A stretch of DNA of 64,000 nt from Cytobacillus solani (GTDB taxonomy: Bacteria; Bacillota; Bacilli; Bacillales; Cytobacillaceae), in NCBI RefSeq assembly GCF_001420595.1, contig NZ_LJIX01000006.1, positions 1,057,361-1,121,360 of the forward strand, given 5' to 3'. A program made the translations under genes and the position numbers. This document shows positions 43,540-51,790 of this stretch, piece by piece. Positions within the stretch are counted from its first letter, which is position 1. Each line of letters starts with the position of its first letter. A model generated the notes under the pieces. The model searched no databases. It saw only the letters and a program-made list of their open reading frames with translations, and was not told the origin of the DNA.

Positions 43540-43649
43540 CGGTTCCAAAGATGTGGTCTCCGCACTTAGAATAGTCACGGAGAACCGTACCACAAGTGAT
43601 AGTAAAGCGGAGTTTAAACACTTATTATATAAATTTTATTTAAAAAAAG

Positions 43650-43692
43650 AAAAGTCGTCTTTCTATGTTATATAGGGGAGGACTTTTTCGTT
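43650..43692 (+). terminator. Intrinsic terminator after dedA
   Basis: AAAGTC...GACTTT hairpin with a mismatched middle, followed by TTTCGTTTTT. Confidence 0.55.
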
Positions 43693-43801
43693 TTTCTGTT
43701 CATTTGTTTTTAGTTATCTTATATCTACTAAAGTGAAAGCTGGAACACTCTTTGATATGAAAGCCTTTTTTTTGAAAAAATAATAGAATGCTGTCTGTCA
43801 T

Positions 43802-44071
43802 TCAGTTTCTTTTCGTATTGAACATATAAGAATCATCGTCACGTCTGGATTTACGATAGGCACTCTTAATATTGTGGGATTTGGATATAGGATCGGTGCT
43901 AATATGTATTTTATCTGGTGAGTGTATGTTACCTGAATTCTGGGCGATATTTAACAGCAGATCTAGCTCTTGACTATATTGAATGGTTATTTTTGAGTTT
44001 ATACCCCATATTTTAGCGCTTGCTATCATTTGCTCTCTTTTTTCTTCTATTGCTTTTCGTAGTAAACCCAC
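43802..44071 (-). CDS. Spo0E-family aspartyl-phosphate phosphatase
   Basis: 89 aa. Two-helix hairpin with KAIEEKREQMIASAKIWG and the family signature SQELDLLLN. Members dephosphorylate Spo0A-P and delay sporulation. The C-terminal tail of about 35 residues after the signature is long and polar. No ribosome binding site stands out (GTGGCGGGATAAGTGGG overlaps). It is evidence for a sporulating host. Confidence 0.8.
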   Translation of the reverse strand: MGLLRKAIEEKREQMIASAKIWGINSKITIQYSQELDLLLNIAQNSGNIHSPDKIHISTDPISKSHNIKSAYRKSRRDDDSYMFNTKRN

Positions 44072-44212
44072 TTATCCCGCCACCTTAATTATCATTCTAT
44101 TCGGTCCTATTAGATATTGTTTTTTCCATTTGTGAAAGTGGTATTTTTATATATTTTAACTTTTCTGATAACACTAATACTTTTATTAATATTAACATTT
44201 ATCATTTTCGAA

Positions 44213-44232
44213 GACTATAGTCCGTAGACTAT
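44213..44232. promoter_or_regulatory. Candidate operator of the XRE regulator
   Basis: GACTATAGTC (perfect palindrome) overlaps ATAGTC-CGTA-GACTAT, giving three GACTAT-type half-sites within 20 bases, 46 bases before the XRE gene start. Typical of autoregulation. Confidence 0.5.
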
Positions 44233-44277
44233 TTGTCACAAAAAAGTCGATAATGACCACAACTAGGAGGGGTTAAT

Positions 44278-44502
44278 TTGAGTATTGAGGTCATTTTCGG
44301 TAAGGTATTAAGGAACATTCGTGAAGATAAAAAATTTTCCCAAGAACAACTCGCTCATTTATCAGAGCTAGATCGAACCTATATCAGTTTATTGGAACGA
44401 GGGAAACGTCGTCCAACTATCAATACATTATTTGCCTTGTGTAAACCCTTAGGATTGAAACCTTCTGAGTTTTTAGGAGAAATTGAAAAGGAATTATATT
44501 AG
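44278..44502 (+). CDS. XRE-family helix-turn-helix regulator
   Basis: 74 aa from TTG 44278 behind AGGAGGGG. Whole protein is one HTH_3 domain: VLRNIREDKKFSQEQLAHLS and ELDRTYISLLERGKRRPTIN. This compact type often controls restriction-modification or other defence genes (C-protein like). Its neighbours are remnants, so its target may be itself or lie further into the defence island. Confidence 0.85.
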   Translation: MSIEVIFGKVLRNIREDKKFSQEQLAHLSELDRTYISLLERGKRRPTINTLFALCKPLGLKPSEFLGEIEKELY

Positions 44503-44629
44503 AATGCTATCTTGGAATTTAATGGACTTGAAAAATATCTTGCAGGATAAACTTGTTAGTTAAGATATAGTCGATTGTAAAAGGAAGATAGCTTTAGTTT
44601 TAATAGGTGTTGTAACAATCTTTATTAAA

Positions 44630-44875
44630 TTAAGTCAGTACAAAGAGTAGGAACCACTCGTCTTGCCCTAGATCAGAGTGGTTCCTTCTTTTTAAATAAT
44701 TTATACTTAAGATCAATGACATCCCTAACCCAACTTTAGGAACGGCGATCGTGAATAAGAAAACAGGGATAATCATGCCAAATAACCCTAATACCAATCC
44801 ATATATCCAAAGTCCTTTATTAAACAGCGTACCGTTCCAAATAATTTCCGGAGACTGAAAAACGACCGTAATCAT
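44630..44875 (-). pseudogene. EamA-like transporter fragment
   Basis: About 55 codons on the minus strand, IIWNGTLFNKGLWIYGLVLG and IPVFLFTIAVPKVGLGMSLI, match the last helices of EamA/DMT transporters, and then homology is lost. No start. Remnant of a deleted gene. Confidence 0.5.
44649..44693 (+). terminator. Intrinsic terminator
   Basis: AGGAACCACTC pairs perfectly with GAGTGGTTCCT, followed by TCTTTTTAAA. About 150 bases after the XRE gene. Confidence 0.75.
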
Positions 44876-44907
44876 AAAAGCAGAAAAAGAAACTACTACT
44901 AAACGGT

Positions 44908-45341
44908 TAGGGGCTCATTTCTATGAAATCACAGAAGAGATAGAATTCGAATCAGGTCCTGCTGTCATTCAAGAGTTTGCGAGATTATACGAGCGGATTT
45001 CGGCCTTCAATGATAAGCTGAAGGCACATTCAAAAAAGAGGATGACTGGCTGTTCCCTATGATGGCTAGCCGCCTTGACGAGAATGACAAAATAATTGAA
45101 GTGATGGAATTTGAGCATGAAAAGGCTGAACAGCATTTACAAGATTTTCTGACTGGAGCTGAACAAGCGGGAACTGCTATTGATGTAGATGAAGCACAAG
45201 CGATTGCTGTATACGCCGTCCAAGCGTATGCTACCTTAATTCAACATTTTATAGAGAAGAAAAAGTGCTGTTTCCATTGGCAGAGAAAATACTGTCGGCT
45301 GGGGAGAAAGGGGAGCTTGGAAGGTTGTTTCAAGCTTGATA
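44908..45341 (+). pseudogene. Hemerythrin gene, decayed duplicate
   Basis: Closely matches 35850-36271 but lacks the first 40 codons. Frames break at about 45036 (lost base in the AAAAAAGA run: CAAAAAAGAGG versus CAAAAAAAGAAG) and about 45251 (ACATTTTATAGAG versus GCACTTTGATAGAG). The stretch 45059-45250 still reads as one frame. Clearly a non-functional copy from the cassette duplication. Confidence 0.9.
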
Positions 45342-45580
45342 GAGCATCTAGAACAATTGCTGCAATGATTTCAATACAAACTAATGAAGTTAGGAAAAGT
45401 CAATTAGATATTTATGGTGAAAGCAGGGACTAGCAGCGGATACATGTTGAAATTGCATCACTACTAGTTTATTTGAGAAGCGGATGTCCACTACGGGTGC
45501 CTGCTTCTATTTAATTACATAACATCAAATGTTAAAATAGTAGATATTTACAAAAAATATTCAAATTAGGTGGGCTAGAA

Positions 45581-45883
45581 ATGAAAGAACTCATGCAAAA
45601 AATTATTGAATTTAGAGATGAACGAGGGTGGAGTCCTTATCATAATGAAAAAGATTTAGCTCTTTCTATTTCTCTAGAAGCGAATGAACTGTTAGAAAAT
45701 TTTCAATGGAGAACGAGTGAAGAAGCGGTTGCTGAATCCAAACAGAATATTAAAGAAGAGATGGCAGATGTATTAATTTATCTTCTGCAGTTGGCTGATA
45801 AAATGAATATAGATTTGGAAGAGGAAGCATTTAAAAAAATGGAGAAGAATGCGGTGAAGTATCCGGTAAATAAAAAGAAGTAG
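45581..45883 (+). CDS. MazG-like nucleotide pyrophosphohydrolase (copy 3)
   Basis: 100 aa, behind TAGGTGGGC. Same motifs as the copy at 42397: SLEANELLENFQW and EEMADVLIYLLQLADKM, with a final KYPVNKKK. It lies 52 bases upstream of the GIY-YIG-DUF2075 gene on the same strand with no terminator between, so the two may be co-transcribed; this links it to the defence island. Confidence 0.88.
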   Translation: MKELMQKIIEFRDERGWSPYHNEKDLALSISLEANELLENFQWRTSEEAVAESKQNIKEEMADVLIYLLQLADKMNIDLEEEAFKKMEKNAVKYPVNKKK

Positions 45884-45935
45884 TAATTGATTATCCTTCA
45901 ATATGTCAGCAATCATGAGGTAGGTAGAAATCAAT

Positions 45936-47552
45936 ATGAGTAAAATAGAGATAAAAACAATGCCTTTTGACAGATCATCAATAGATAGAATGAACGGTTA
46001 TTATACAGATTATCCAGTAGTTTACTTTCTCAATAATGATACAACAGTCTATATCGGTGAGACTGTGGCAGTAAGAAATCGGATGAGGGACCACTTAAAT
46101 AATAGTGAGAGAAAAGCATTAAAGAAGATGTCCCTGATCATTCATGAAAAGTTTAATCGATCGGCAACATATAATATAGAAACCAAGCTAATCAATTATT
46201 TTTTAGCAGATGAACGCTACAAATTACAAAACAAGAGTCAAACAGTTAATAGTGTAATGCACAACTATTATGAAAAAAAGTACTTTAATGAGAACTTGTT
46301 TGAAGCTATCTGGGACGAGCTATTAAAAAGGGATATTGTAGATAATTCTAGATATACCATTGAAAATAAGGATATATTCAAGCTGTCCCCATTCAAAGAA
46401 TTATCAATAGAACAATTGGAGCTTCAGCAGAAGATTATAGAGGTTTGTAAGAAACATATTAATGATGATGAGCCTTTTGTCTTCTTAATTAAAGGGGAAG
46501 CAGGAGTAGGAAAAAGTGTTGTATTAAGCTCCGTTATTAATAAAATTCAAGAGTTATCAAAGGAAAAATCATCACCTTTGTATAAAAAAAATAATTACTT
46601 ACTAGTTAATCATACAGAAATGTTAAAAACGTATAAGAAGATTGCAGGAAATGTTAAAGCACTCACTAAAAAGAATTTTGAAAAGCCAACATCCTTTATT
46701 AACAAGCGGAAAAAATTGATGGAAAAGGCTGATATTGTGTTAGTAGATGAAGCTCATTTATTGTTAACCAAGCCTGATCCATATAATAACTTTGTTGAGG
46801 AAAATCAACTGCAGGAGATTATTAGACATAGCAAGATTGTTATCGCTGTGTACGATGATAAGCAAGTGTTAAAGATGAAGAGCTACTGGGATGAGGAAAG
46901 GCTTCAATCTATTATAGGGAAATATAATACCGAACCTACCTATAAGTTAACGAACCAATTCCGCATGCAGGCAACTAATGAAATGGTTAATTGGATTGAC
47001 CGTTTTGTAGAAAAGAAGATTACTGAAATTCCCAATGACCCTGAATATGATTTTAAAATCTTGGAATCAGCAGCTGAAATGTATGACGTAATACAGGAAT
47101 TGAATGAGGAATATGGTTTAGCAAGAATTGTATCCACATTCGATTACATACATAAGAAAGACGATCAGGAGTATTACGTAGAAGAAGATGACTTTAAACT
47201 TCCTTGGAATGGGGATTACGGAAATACTACATGGGCAGAAAAAGCAGAAACAGTCAGAGAAGTCGGTTCTATTTATACCATTCAAGGCTTTGATTTAAAC
47301 TATGTTGGCGTGATCCTGGGTCCATCTATTTCATATGATGAAGACAAAGATGAATTAAAAATCTTAACAGAAAATTATAAGGATACGGAAGCTTATAGGG
47401 GAAAAGATGAATTTCAAAATAGCGATGATATAAAGGAAAAAATCATATTAAATTCTCTTAATGTTCTTATGAAGAGGGGAATACGCGGTCTGTTTATTTA
47501 TGCTAGTGATCCGAAATTGAGAGAGAGGCTGTTAGAGCTTCAAAATAGTTAA
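45936..47552 (+). CDS. GIY-YIG nuclease fused to DUF2075 (Schlafen-group ATPase/helicase)
   Basis: 538 aa behind GAGGTAGG. Residues about 25-95 hold a GIY-YIG domain (YPVVYFLNNDTTVYIGET, then VRNRMRDHLNN). From about 185 a P-loop NTPase of the DUF2075 family: FLIKGEAGVGKSVVLSS (Walker A), ADIVLVDEAHLL (Walker B/DEAH), LTNQFRMQ (motif III/IV) and SIYTIQGFDLNYVGVILGPS near the end. Family members occur in phage-defence loci; a DNA-cleaving, ATP-driven effector is inferred. Follows a MazG-like gene and precedes a Nudix gene. Confidence 0.88.
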   Translation: MSKIEIKTMPFDRSSIDRMNGYYTDYPVVYFLNNDTTVYIGETVAVRNRMRDHLNNSERKALKKMSLIIHEKFNRSATYNIETKLINYFLADERYKLQNKSQTVNSVMHNYYEKKYFNENLFEAIWDELLKRDIVDNSRYTIENKDIFKLSPFKELSIEQLELQQKIIEVCKKHINDDEPFVFLIKGEAGVGKSVVLSSVINKIQELSKEKSSPLYKKNNYLLVNHTEMLKTYKKIAGNVKALTKKNFEKPTSFINKRKKLMEKADIVLVDEAHLLLTKPDPYNNFVEENQLQEIIRHSKIVIAVYDDKQVLKMKSYWDEERLQSIIGKYNTEPTYKLTNQFRMQATNEMVNWIDRFVEKKITEIPNDPEYDFKILESAAEMYDVIQELNEEYGLARIVSTFDYIHKKDDQEYYVEEDDFKLPWNGDYGNTTWAEKAETVREVGSIYTIQGFDLNYVGVILGPSISYDEDKDELKILTENYKDTEAYRGKDEFQNSDDIKEKIILNSLNVLMKRGIRGLFIYASDPKLRERLLELQNS

Positions 47553-47649
47553 ATAACGCTAATAGCCTATCCTCTCTAACAAAAATCATAAGTAAGTTAT
47601 AATAGATACAGCTACTAATGTGTAAATAAGCTACATACAAGGAGGACCC

Positions 47650-48051
47650 ATGAAAAAAAACATCCACGTTGTCGGTGCGATCATCATTGATAACAATAAA
47701 ATCCTATGCGCCCAAAGAGGCCCAGATAAATCTCTACCTTTAAAATGGGAATTTCCTGGCGGGAAGATTGAGGCCGGAGAATCTGCTCAGGAAGCATTAA
47801 AACGTGAAATTAGTGAAGAAATGAATTGCGAAATAGAAATAGGTGAGCAGGTCGATCATACGGTGTATGAATATGACTTCGGCATTGTTCATTTAACGAC
47901 TTTTAGCTGTAAGCTAATAGAAGGAAAACCAGAGCTAACAGAGCATGTCGCGATAAAGTGGTTACCGCCGAGTGAGCTTGCTTCACTAGACTGGGCACCT
48001 GCGGATATTCCTGCAGTAACAAAACTATCAGGAGCAATTCAAGTAAAATAA
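47650..48051 (+). CDS. Nudix hydrolase (MutT/dCTPase-like)
   Basis: 133 aa behind AAGGAGG. Nudix box GGKIEAGESAQEALKREISE followed by EMNCEIE is complete. The N-terminal VVGAIIIDNNKILCAQRG fits MutT-type (deoxy)nucleoside triphosphate pyrophosphohydrolases. Could cleanse damaged dNTPs or cleave modified nucleotides. Such genes frequently stand beside PLD-helicase-DUF3427 genes, as here, though a terminator separates the two. Confidence 0.9.
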   Translation: MKKNIHVVGAIIIDNNKILCAQRGPDKSLPLKWEFPGGKIEAGESAQEALKREISEEMNCEIEIGEQVDHTVYEYDFGIVHLTTFSCKLIEGKPELTEHVAIKWLPPSELASLDWAPADIPAVTKLSGAIQVK

Positions 48052-48066
48052 TTGATAAAAATAGAC

Positions 48067-48103
48067 AAAGAAGCTACTCACAATTCGTGGGATGGCTTTT
48101 TTG
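48067..48103 (+). terminator. Intrinsic terminator after the Nudix gene
   Basis: AAGCTACTCAC pairs with GTGGGATGGCTT (imperfect), followed by TTTTTG. Confidence 0.65.
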
Positions 48104-48178
48104 CTATAAAAATAAATTGCACTCAAAAATTAAGAGTATTACAATTAGTATAAACAAATGGAAATGATTGGGGATTAT

Positions 48179-51073
48179 ATGGAGAATTTGATTCAGAGCT
48201 TAGAAGCATCACTACATAAGGGCTTTATAGATAAACAGCTTAATAAATCTGGGAGATATAAACCGAAGCTATTAGTAAATAATTTAAAGAAAAATGAAAA
48301 CGTTTTATCGACATTGATAGAAGAACTTGATCAAAGCAAGTCCTTTATTTTTTCTGTTGCATTTATAACGGAAAGTGGCCTTGCAACACTTAAATCACAT
48401 TTTCTTGATCTTGATCGAAAAGGGGCAAAAGGGCGGATATTAACATCTACCTTTTTACATTTTAATCAGCCGAAAGTTTTTCGGGAATTGATGAAGATCA
48501 AAAATGTAGAAGTGAGATTAACAGATTTAAAGGGTTTTCACTCGAAAGGCTACATTTTTGACCATGATACCCATTACTCACTGATTGTCGGAAGCTCTAA
48601 TTTAACAGCACATGCCTTGAAGGTTAATTATGAATGGAATGTAAAATTAACCTCACTTGAAAATGGGGAGATCGTTCATCACTTCAAGAGTCAGTTTGAA
48701 GAGGTGTGGGATCAGGCTAGAGCTTTAACAGAGGAATGGATTGAGGAATACGAAAAGACCTATTCTCAAGTAGCAGAAACAAAAGATTTTGATCAGGTAG
48801 TAGAATTACCTACCCAATATCAGACAAACACCATTGAGGATGCATTAAAGATTGTCCCTAATAAGATGCAGCAAGCTGCGCTGGAACAAATTGAAGCGGT
48901 CCGAGCAGCGGGCAAAGATAAGGGATTAATTATTTCGGCAACAGGGACAGGAAAGACCTATCTTTCTGCATTTGATGTTAGGCGTTTTGGACCTAAGCGC
49001 ATGCTTTTTATTGTACATAGAGAGCAAATCTTATATAAAGCCAAGTCGGACTTTAAAAAGATTCTTGGTGGAATAGATGAAGACTTTGGAATTTTATCAG
49101 GCACCAATAAGCATACAAATGCGAAGTATTTATTTGCAACCATCCAAACCATTTCAAAAGAAGGAACATTAAGGGAGTTTGATCCGCAGGAATTTGATTA
49201 TGTATTAATAGATGAAGTCCATAAAGCGGGTGCCGGGTCCTATCGAAGAGTGATTGATTATTTCAAACCGCAATTTTTTATGGGAATGACTGCCACGCCT
49301 GAACGAACTGATGACTTTAATATTTATGAACTGTTTGATTACAACATTGCTTATGAAATTCGATTACAGGAAGCGCTTGAGGAAGATATGCTTTCTCCTT
49401 TTCATTATTTCGGTGTGACGGACCTTGATATCAATGGAGAAAATGTGGATGATGCGAACATTTTAACGAAGCTTGTTAATGAGGAACGTGTGAATCATAT
49501 TATCGATAAGGTTGACTATTATGGTTTTTCCGGTGAAACGGTTAAGGGGTTAATATTTTGCAGTCGGAAAAAAGAAGCGGAAGAGTTATCAATAGCATTG
49601 AATGAAAAAGGTTTACGAACAGTTGCGTTGACTGGTGATGATTCTCAAGAAGAAAGATCCTATCGAGTGAATCAATTAGAAAATGGTCAATTGGATTACA
49701 TTTTAACAGTCGACATTTTTAATGAAGGGATTGATATCCCATGTATTAATCAGGTTGTCATGTTAAGACAGACTCAATCTAGTATTATATTCATTCAGCA
49801 GCTTGGTCGAGGGCTTCGTAAGCATGATTCAAAGGATTTTGTTACGATCATTGATTTTATTGGTAATTATAAAAATAACTATTTAATCCCGATTGCTTTA
49901 TCAGGTGACCAATCACAAAACAAGGATAATATACGCCGGCATACGAAGGATACGAGCTATATAAAAGGTGTTTCAACGATCAACTTTGAAGAAGTCGCTA
50001 AAAAGCGGATCTTCAGTGCTATAAATAATAGTAATCTGACAACACTCAAAATCTTAAAGGATGCCTTTATTGAGGTGAAAAATAGACTTGGTCGAGTACC
50101 ATACCTATATGATTTTGTCACTCAGCATTCAATCGATCCCGTTGTCATTGTTGATAAATATTCGAACTACTATCAATTTTTATTGAAAATGAAAGAAGAA
50201 GTACCAACGATTACAAACTATGAAAATCAGGTTTTGACAATGCTGTCGTTAGAGCTAGTAAATGGAAAGCGTAAGCACGAAATCGTATTGTTGGAATTAT
50301 TAATGCAGCAAGGGAAGGTTGCACATGGGGAGTATATTAATCATTTAAACAAAGAAGGTTGCGTAGTAGACGAGGATACCATTGCATCAGTCAAAGGCAT
50401 CTTTGATTTATCATTTTTTACCCAAGTCTTTAAGAAAAAATATGGGGATCAAGCAATTATTACTTTCAAGGAAAACTATTTTACGTTTAATGATTCGATC
50501 GGTGAAAGTCTAGTAAGAAATTATTATTTCAAAACAATGGTATTGGATATCTTATTAAGTGCAAAAGAAAAAAGTAAAAAATATGATTGTAAACAATCAC
50601 TGACTTTGTATGAAAAATACTCAAGAAAAGACTCTTGTAAGCTATTGAATTGGCAAAATGACGAAAGCTCAACGATGTATGGATACAAAACCAAACATCA
50701 TACTTGTCCGATATTTATTACCTACCATAAAAAAGATGAAATTGAATCGAGTGTAAATTATGGTGATGAGTTTCTCAGTCAGGATGTTCTTAAATGGTAC
50801 ACGCGTAGTAACAGAACTTTAAGCTCGGATGAGGTTCAAACGATCATTGATGCGGAAGAAAATCATATCGATCTCCATATCTTTGTCAAAAAAGATGACG
50901 ATGAAGGCAGCGACTTCTATTACCTAGGTAAAGCAAAGCCTGATAAGGGTACTGTTCAGCAGGATGTGATGAAGGATGGCAAGCCGGTGGTTCATATGAA
51001 TATGATTATGGAGCAGTCAATTGATAACAAATTTTATCATTATATTATTGAAGGTAGTGAGGATGTAGAATAA
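48179..51073 (+). CDS. PLD nuclease - SF2 helicase - DUF3427 protein
   Basis: 964 aa from ATG 48179 behind TTGGGGAT (ATG 48158 possible). N-terminal phospholipase D-like domain with FHSKGYIFD and VGSSNLTAHAL (HKD-type half motif). From about 240 a superfamily 2 helicase: SATGTGKTYLSAFD (Walker A), DYVLIDEVHKAGAGS (DEVH), GMTATPERTD and QQLGRGLRKHD (motif VI). C-terminal third matches DUF3427: SSTMYGYKTKHHTCPIFITY and GSDFYYLGKAKPDKGTVQQD. Resembles a single-chain restriction or defence nuclease-helicase. Ends in a strong terminator. Confidence 0.9.
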   Translation: MENLIQSLEASLHKGFIDKQLNKSGRYKPKLLVNNLKKNENVLSTLIEELDQSKSFIFSVAFITESGLATLKSHFLDLDRKGAKGRILTSTFLHFNQPKVFRELMKIKNVEVRLTDLKGFHSKGYIFDHDTHYSLIVGSSNLTAHALKVNYEWNVKLTSLENGEIVHHFKSQFEEVWDQARALTEEWIEEYEKTYSQVAETKDFDQVVELPTQYQTNTIEDALKIVPNKMQQAALEQIEAVRAAGKDKGLIISATGTGKTYLSAFDVRRFGPKRMLFIVHREQILYKAKSDFKKILGGIDEDFGILSGTNKHTNAKYLFATIQTISKEGTLREFDPQEFDYVLIDEVHKAGAGSYRRVIDYFKPQFFMGMTATPERTDDFNIYELFDYNIAYEIRLQEALEEDMLSPFHYFGVTDLDINGENVDDANILTKLVNEERVNHIIDKVDYYGFSGETVKGLIFCSRKKEAEELSIALNEKGLRTVALTGDDSQEERSYRVNQLENGQLDYILTVDIFNEGIDIPCINQVVMLRQTQSSIIFIQQLGRGLRKHDSKDFVTIIDFIGNYKNNYLIPIALSGDQSQNKDNIRRHTKDTSYIKGVSTINFEEVAKKRIFSAINNSNLTTLKILKDAFIEVKNRLGRVPYLYDFVTQHSIDPVVIVDKYSNYYQFLLKMKEEVPTITNYENQVLTMLSLELVNGKRKHEIVLLELLMQQGKVAHGEYINHLNKEGCVVDEDTIASVKGIFDLSFFTQVFKKKYGDQAIITFKENYFTFNDSIGESLVRNYYFKTMVLDILLSAKEKSKKYDCKQSLTLYEKYSRKDSCKLLNWQNDESSTMYGYKTKHHTCPIFITYHKKDEIESSVNYGDEFLSQDVLKWYTRSNRTLSSDEVQTIIDAEENHIDLHIFVKKDDDEGSDFYYLGKAKPDKGTVQQDVMKDGKPVVHMNMIMEQSIDNKFYHYIIEGSEDVE

Positions 51074-51080
51074 TTAGGAG

Positions 51081-51120
51081 TTCCTGAGCCCTCAGCTTCT
51101 CGAGGGTTCAGGAATCTTTA
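51081..51120 (+). terminator. Strong intrinsic terminator of the helicase gene
   Basis: TTCCTGAGCCCTC pairs with GAGGGTTCAGGAA over 13 bases (one mismatch), followed by TCTTT. Confidence 0.8.
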
Positions 51121-51192
51121 ACTATTCCAAGTGAAGTTTAACTTGCAAAATATTGTAAAGAGTGCCTGTATAAAAGAGAGGAAGAATCTCAA

Positions 51193-51516
51193 ATGCCAAC
51201 ATACAACAAACTAGTCCGAGATAGAATCCCAGAAATTATCGAAAAAAACGGAAAAAAATTCTCAACGAAAATACTAGATAACACCGAATACATAAAGGAA
51301 CTCAAGAAGAAAAGCTTCGAGGAGCTTGAGGAGTACTTGAATACTACGAATAATGAAGCGGCAATTGAAGAATTAGCAGATGTTCTAGAAATCATCCACG
51401 CGCTTGCAGAGTATCATGGTACAACAATTGAAAAGCTTGAGGAGGTCCGTAAACAGAAAGCAGAAAAAAGGGGCAGTTTCCGTGAAAAAGTATATTTAAT
51501 AGAGGTTAGTGAATAA
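51193..51516 (+). CDS. PRA-PH/MazG-like nucleotide pyrophosphohydrolase
   Basis: 107 aa behind GAGAGGAAG. Starts MPTYNKLVRDRIPEIIEKNG and has FEELEEYLN (ExxE) and AIEELADVLEIIHALAEYHG (EExxD), the family annotated as phosphoribosyl-ATP pyrophosphohydrolase-like house-cleaning enzyme. The third type of nucleotide pyrophosphatase within 10 kb. No histidine genes are nearby, so a role in nucleotide-pool control tied to defence is more likely than histidine synthesis. Confidence 0.85.
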   Translation: MPTYNKLVRDRIPEIIEKNGKKFSTKILDNTEYIKELKKKSFEELEEYLNTTNNEAAIEELADVLEIIHALAEYHGTTIEKLEEVRKQKAEKRGSFREKVYLIEVSE

Positions 51517-51544
51517 AAAGACTACTAATATGAGCAGGTGTGGT

Positions 51545-51685
51545 ATGAGTCATAAGCTTCAAATAGGAGAAATGAAAGCTGAATATTTAACAGATAAAGA
51601 AATATGGGCTCATTTTAATTTTATTTTTTCTACAAAGTAACGTAATTCGACTACTTATAAATATGTATTAATAAATATAAATTAG
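51545..51685 (+). pseudogene. N-terminal fragment of a possible HNH-endonuclease-type protein
   Basis: ATG 51545 opens MSHKLQIGEMKAEYLTDKEI and WAHFNFIFSTK, then TAA, after which the same frame reads RNSTTYKYVLIN before a second stop. The pattern recalls the N-terminal region (FxFxF...TYKfgfLk) of HNH-endonuclease-containing defence proteins. Only the start is left. Low to moderate confidence. Confidence 0.35.
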
Positions 51686-51790
51686 GTTCGAGGTTTTGCC
51701 CATAAGTATGAACTACTCTTCCGATTGAAACATCACTATTTAACTTTATTTCATATCGTTAGAAGTAATATATAGAAAGGAGACGTAAGT

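Noticed and set aside
36325-45510. Repeated GAAGCAGGCA hairpins read as a CRISPR-like array
   Set aside because: Copies are several kilobases apart and belong to duplicated gene cassettes; no spacers.
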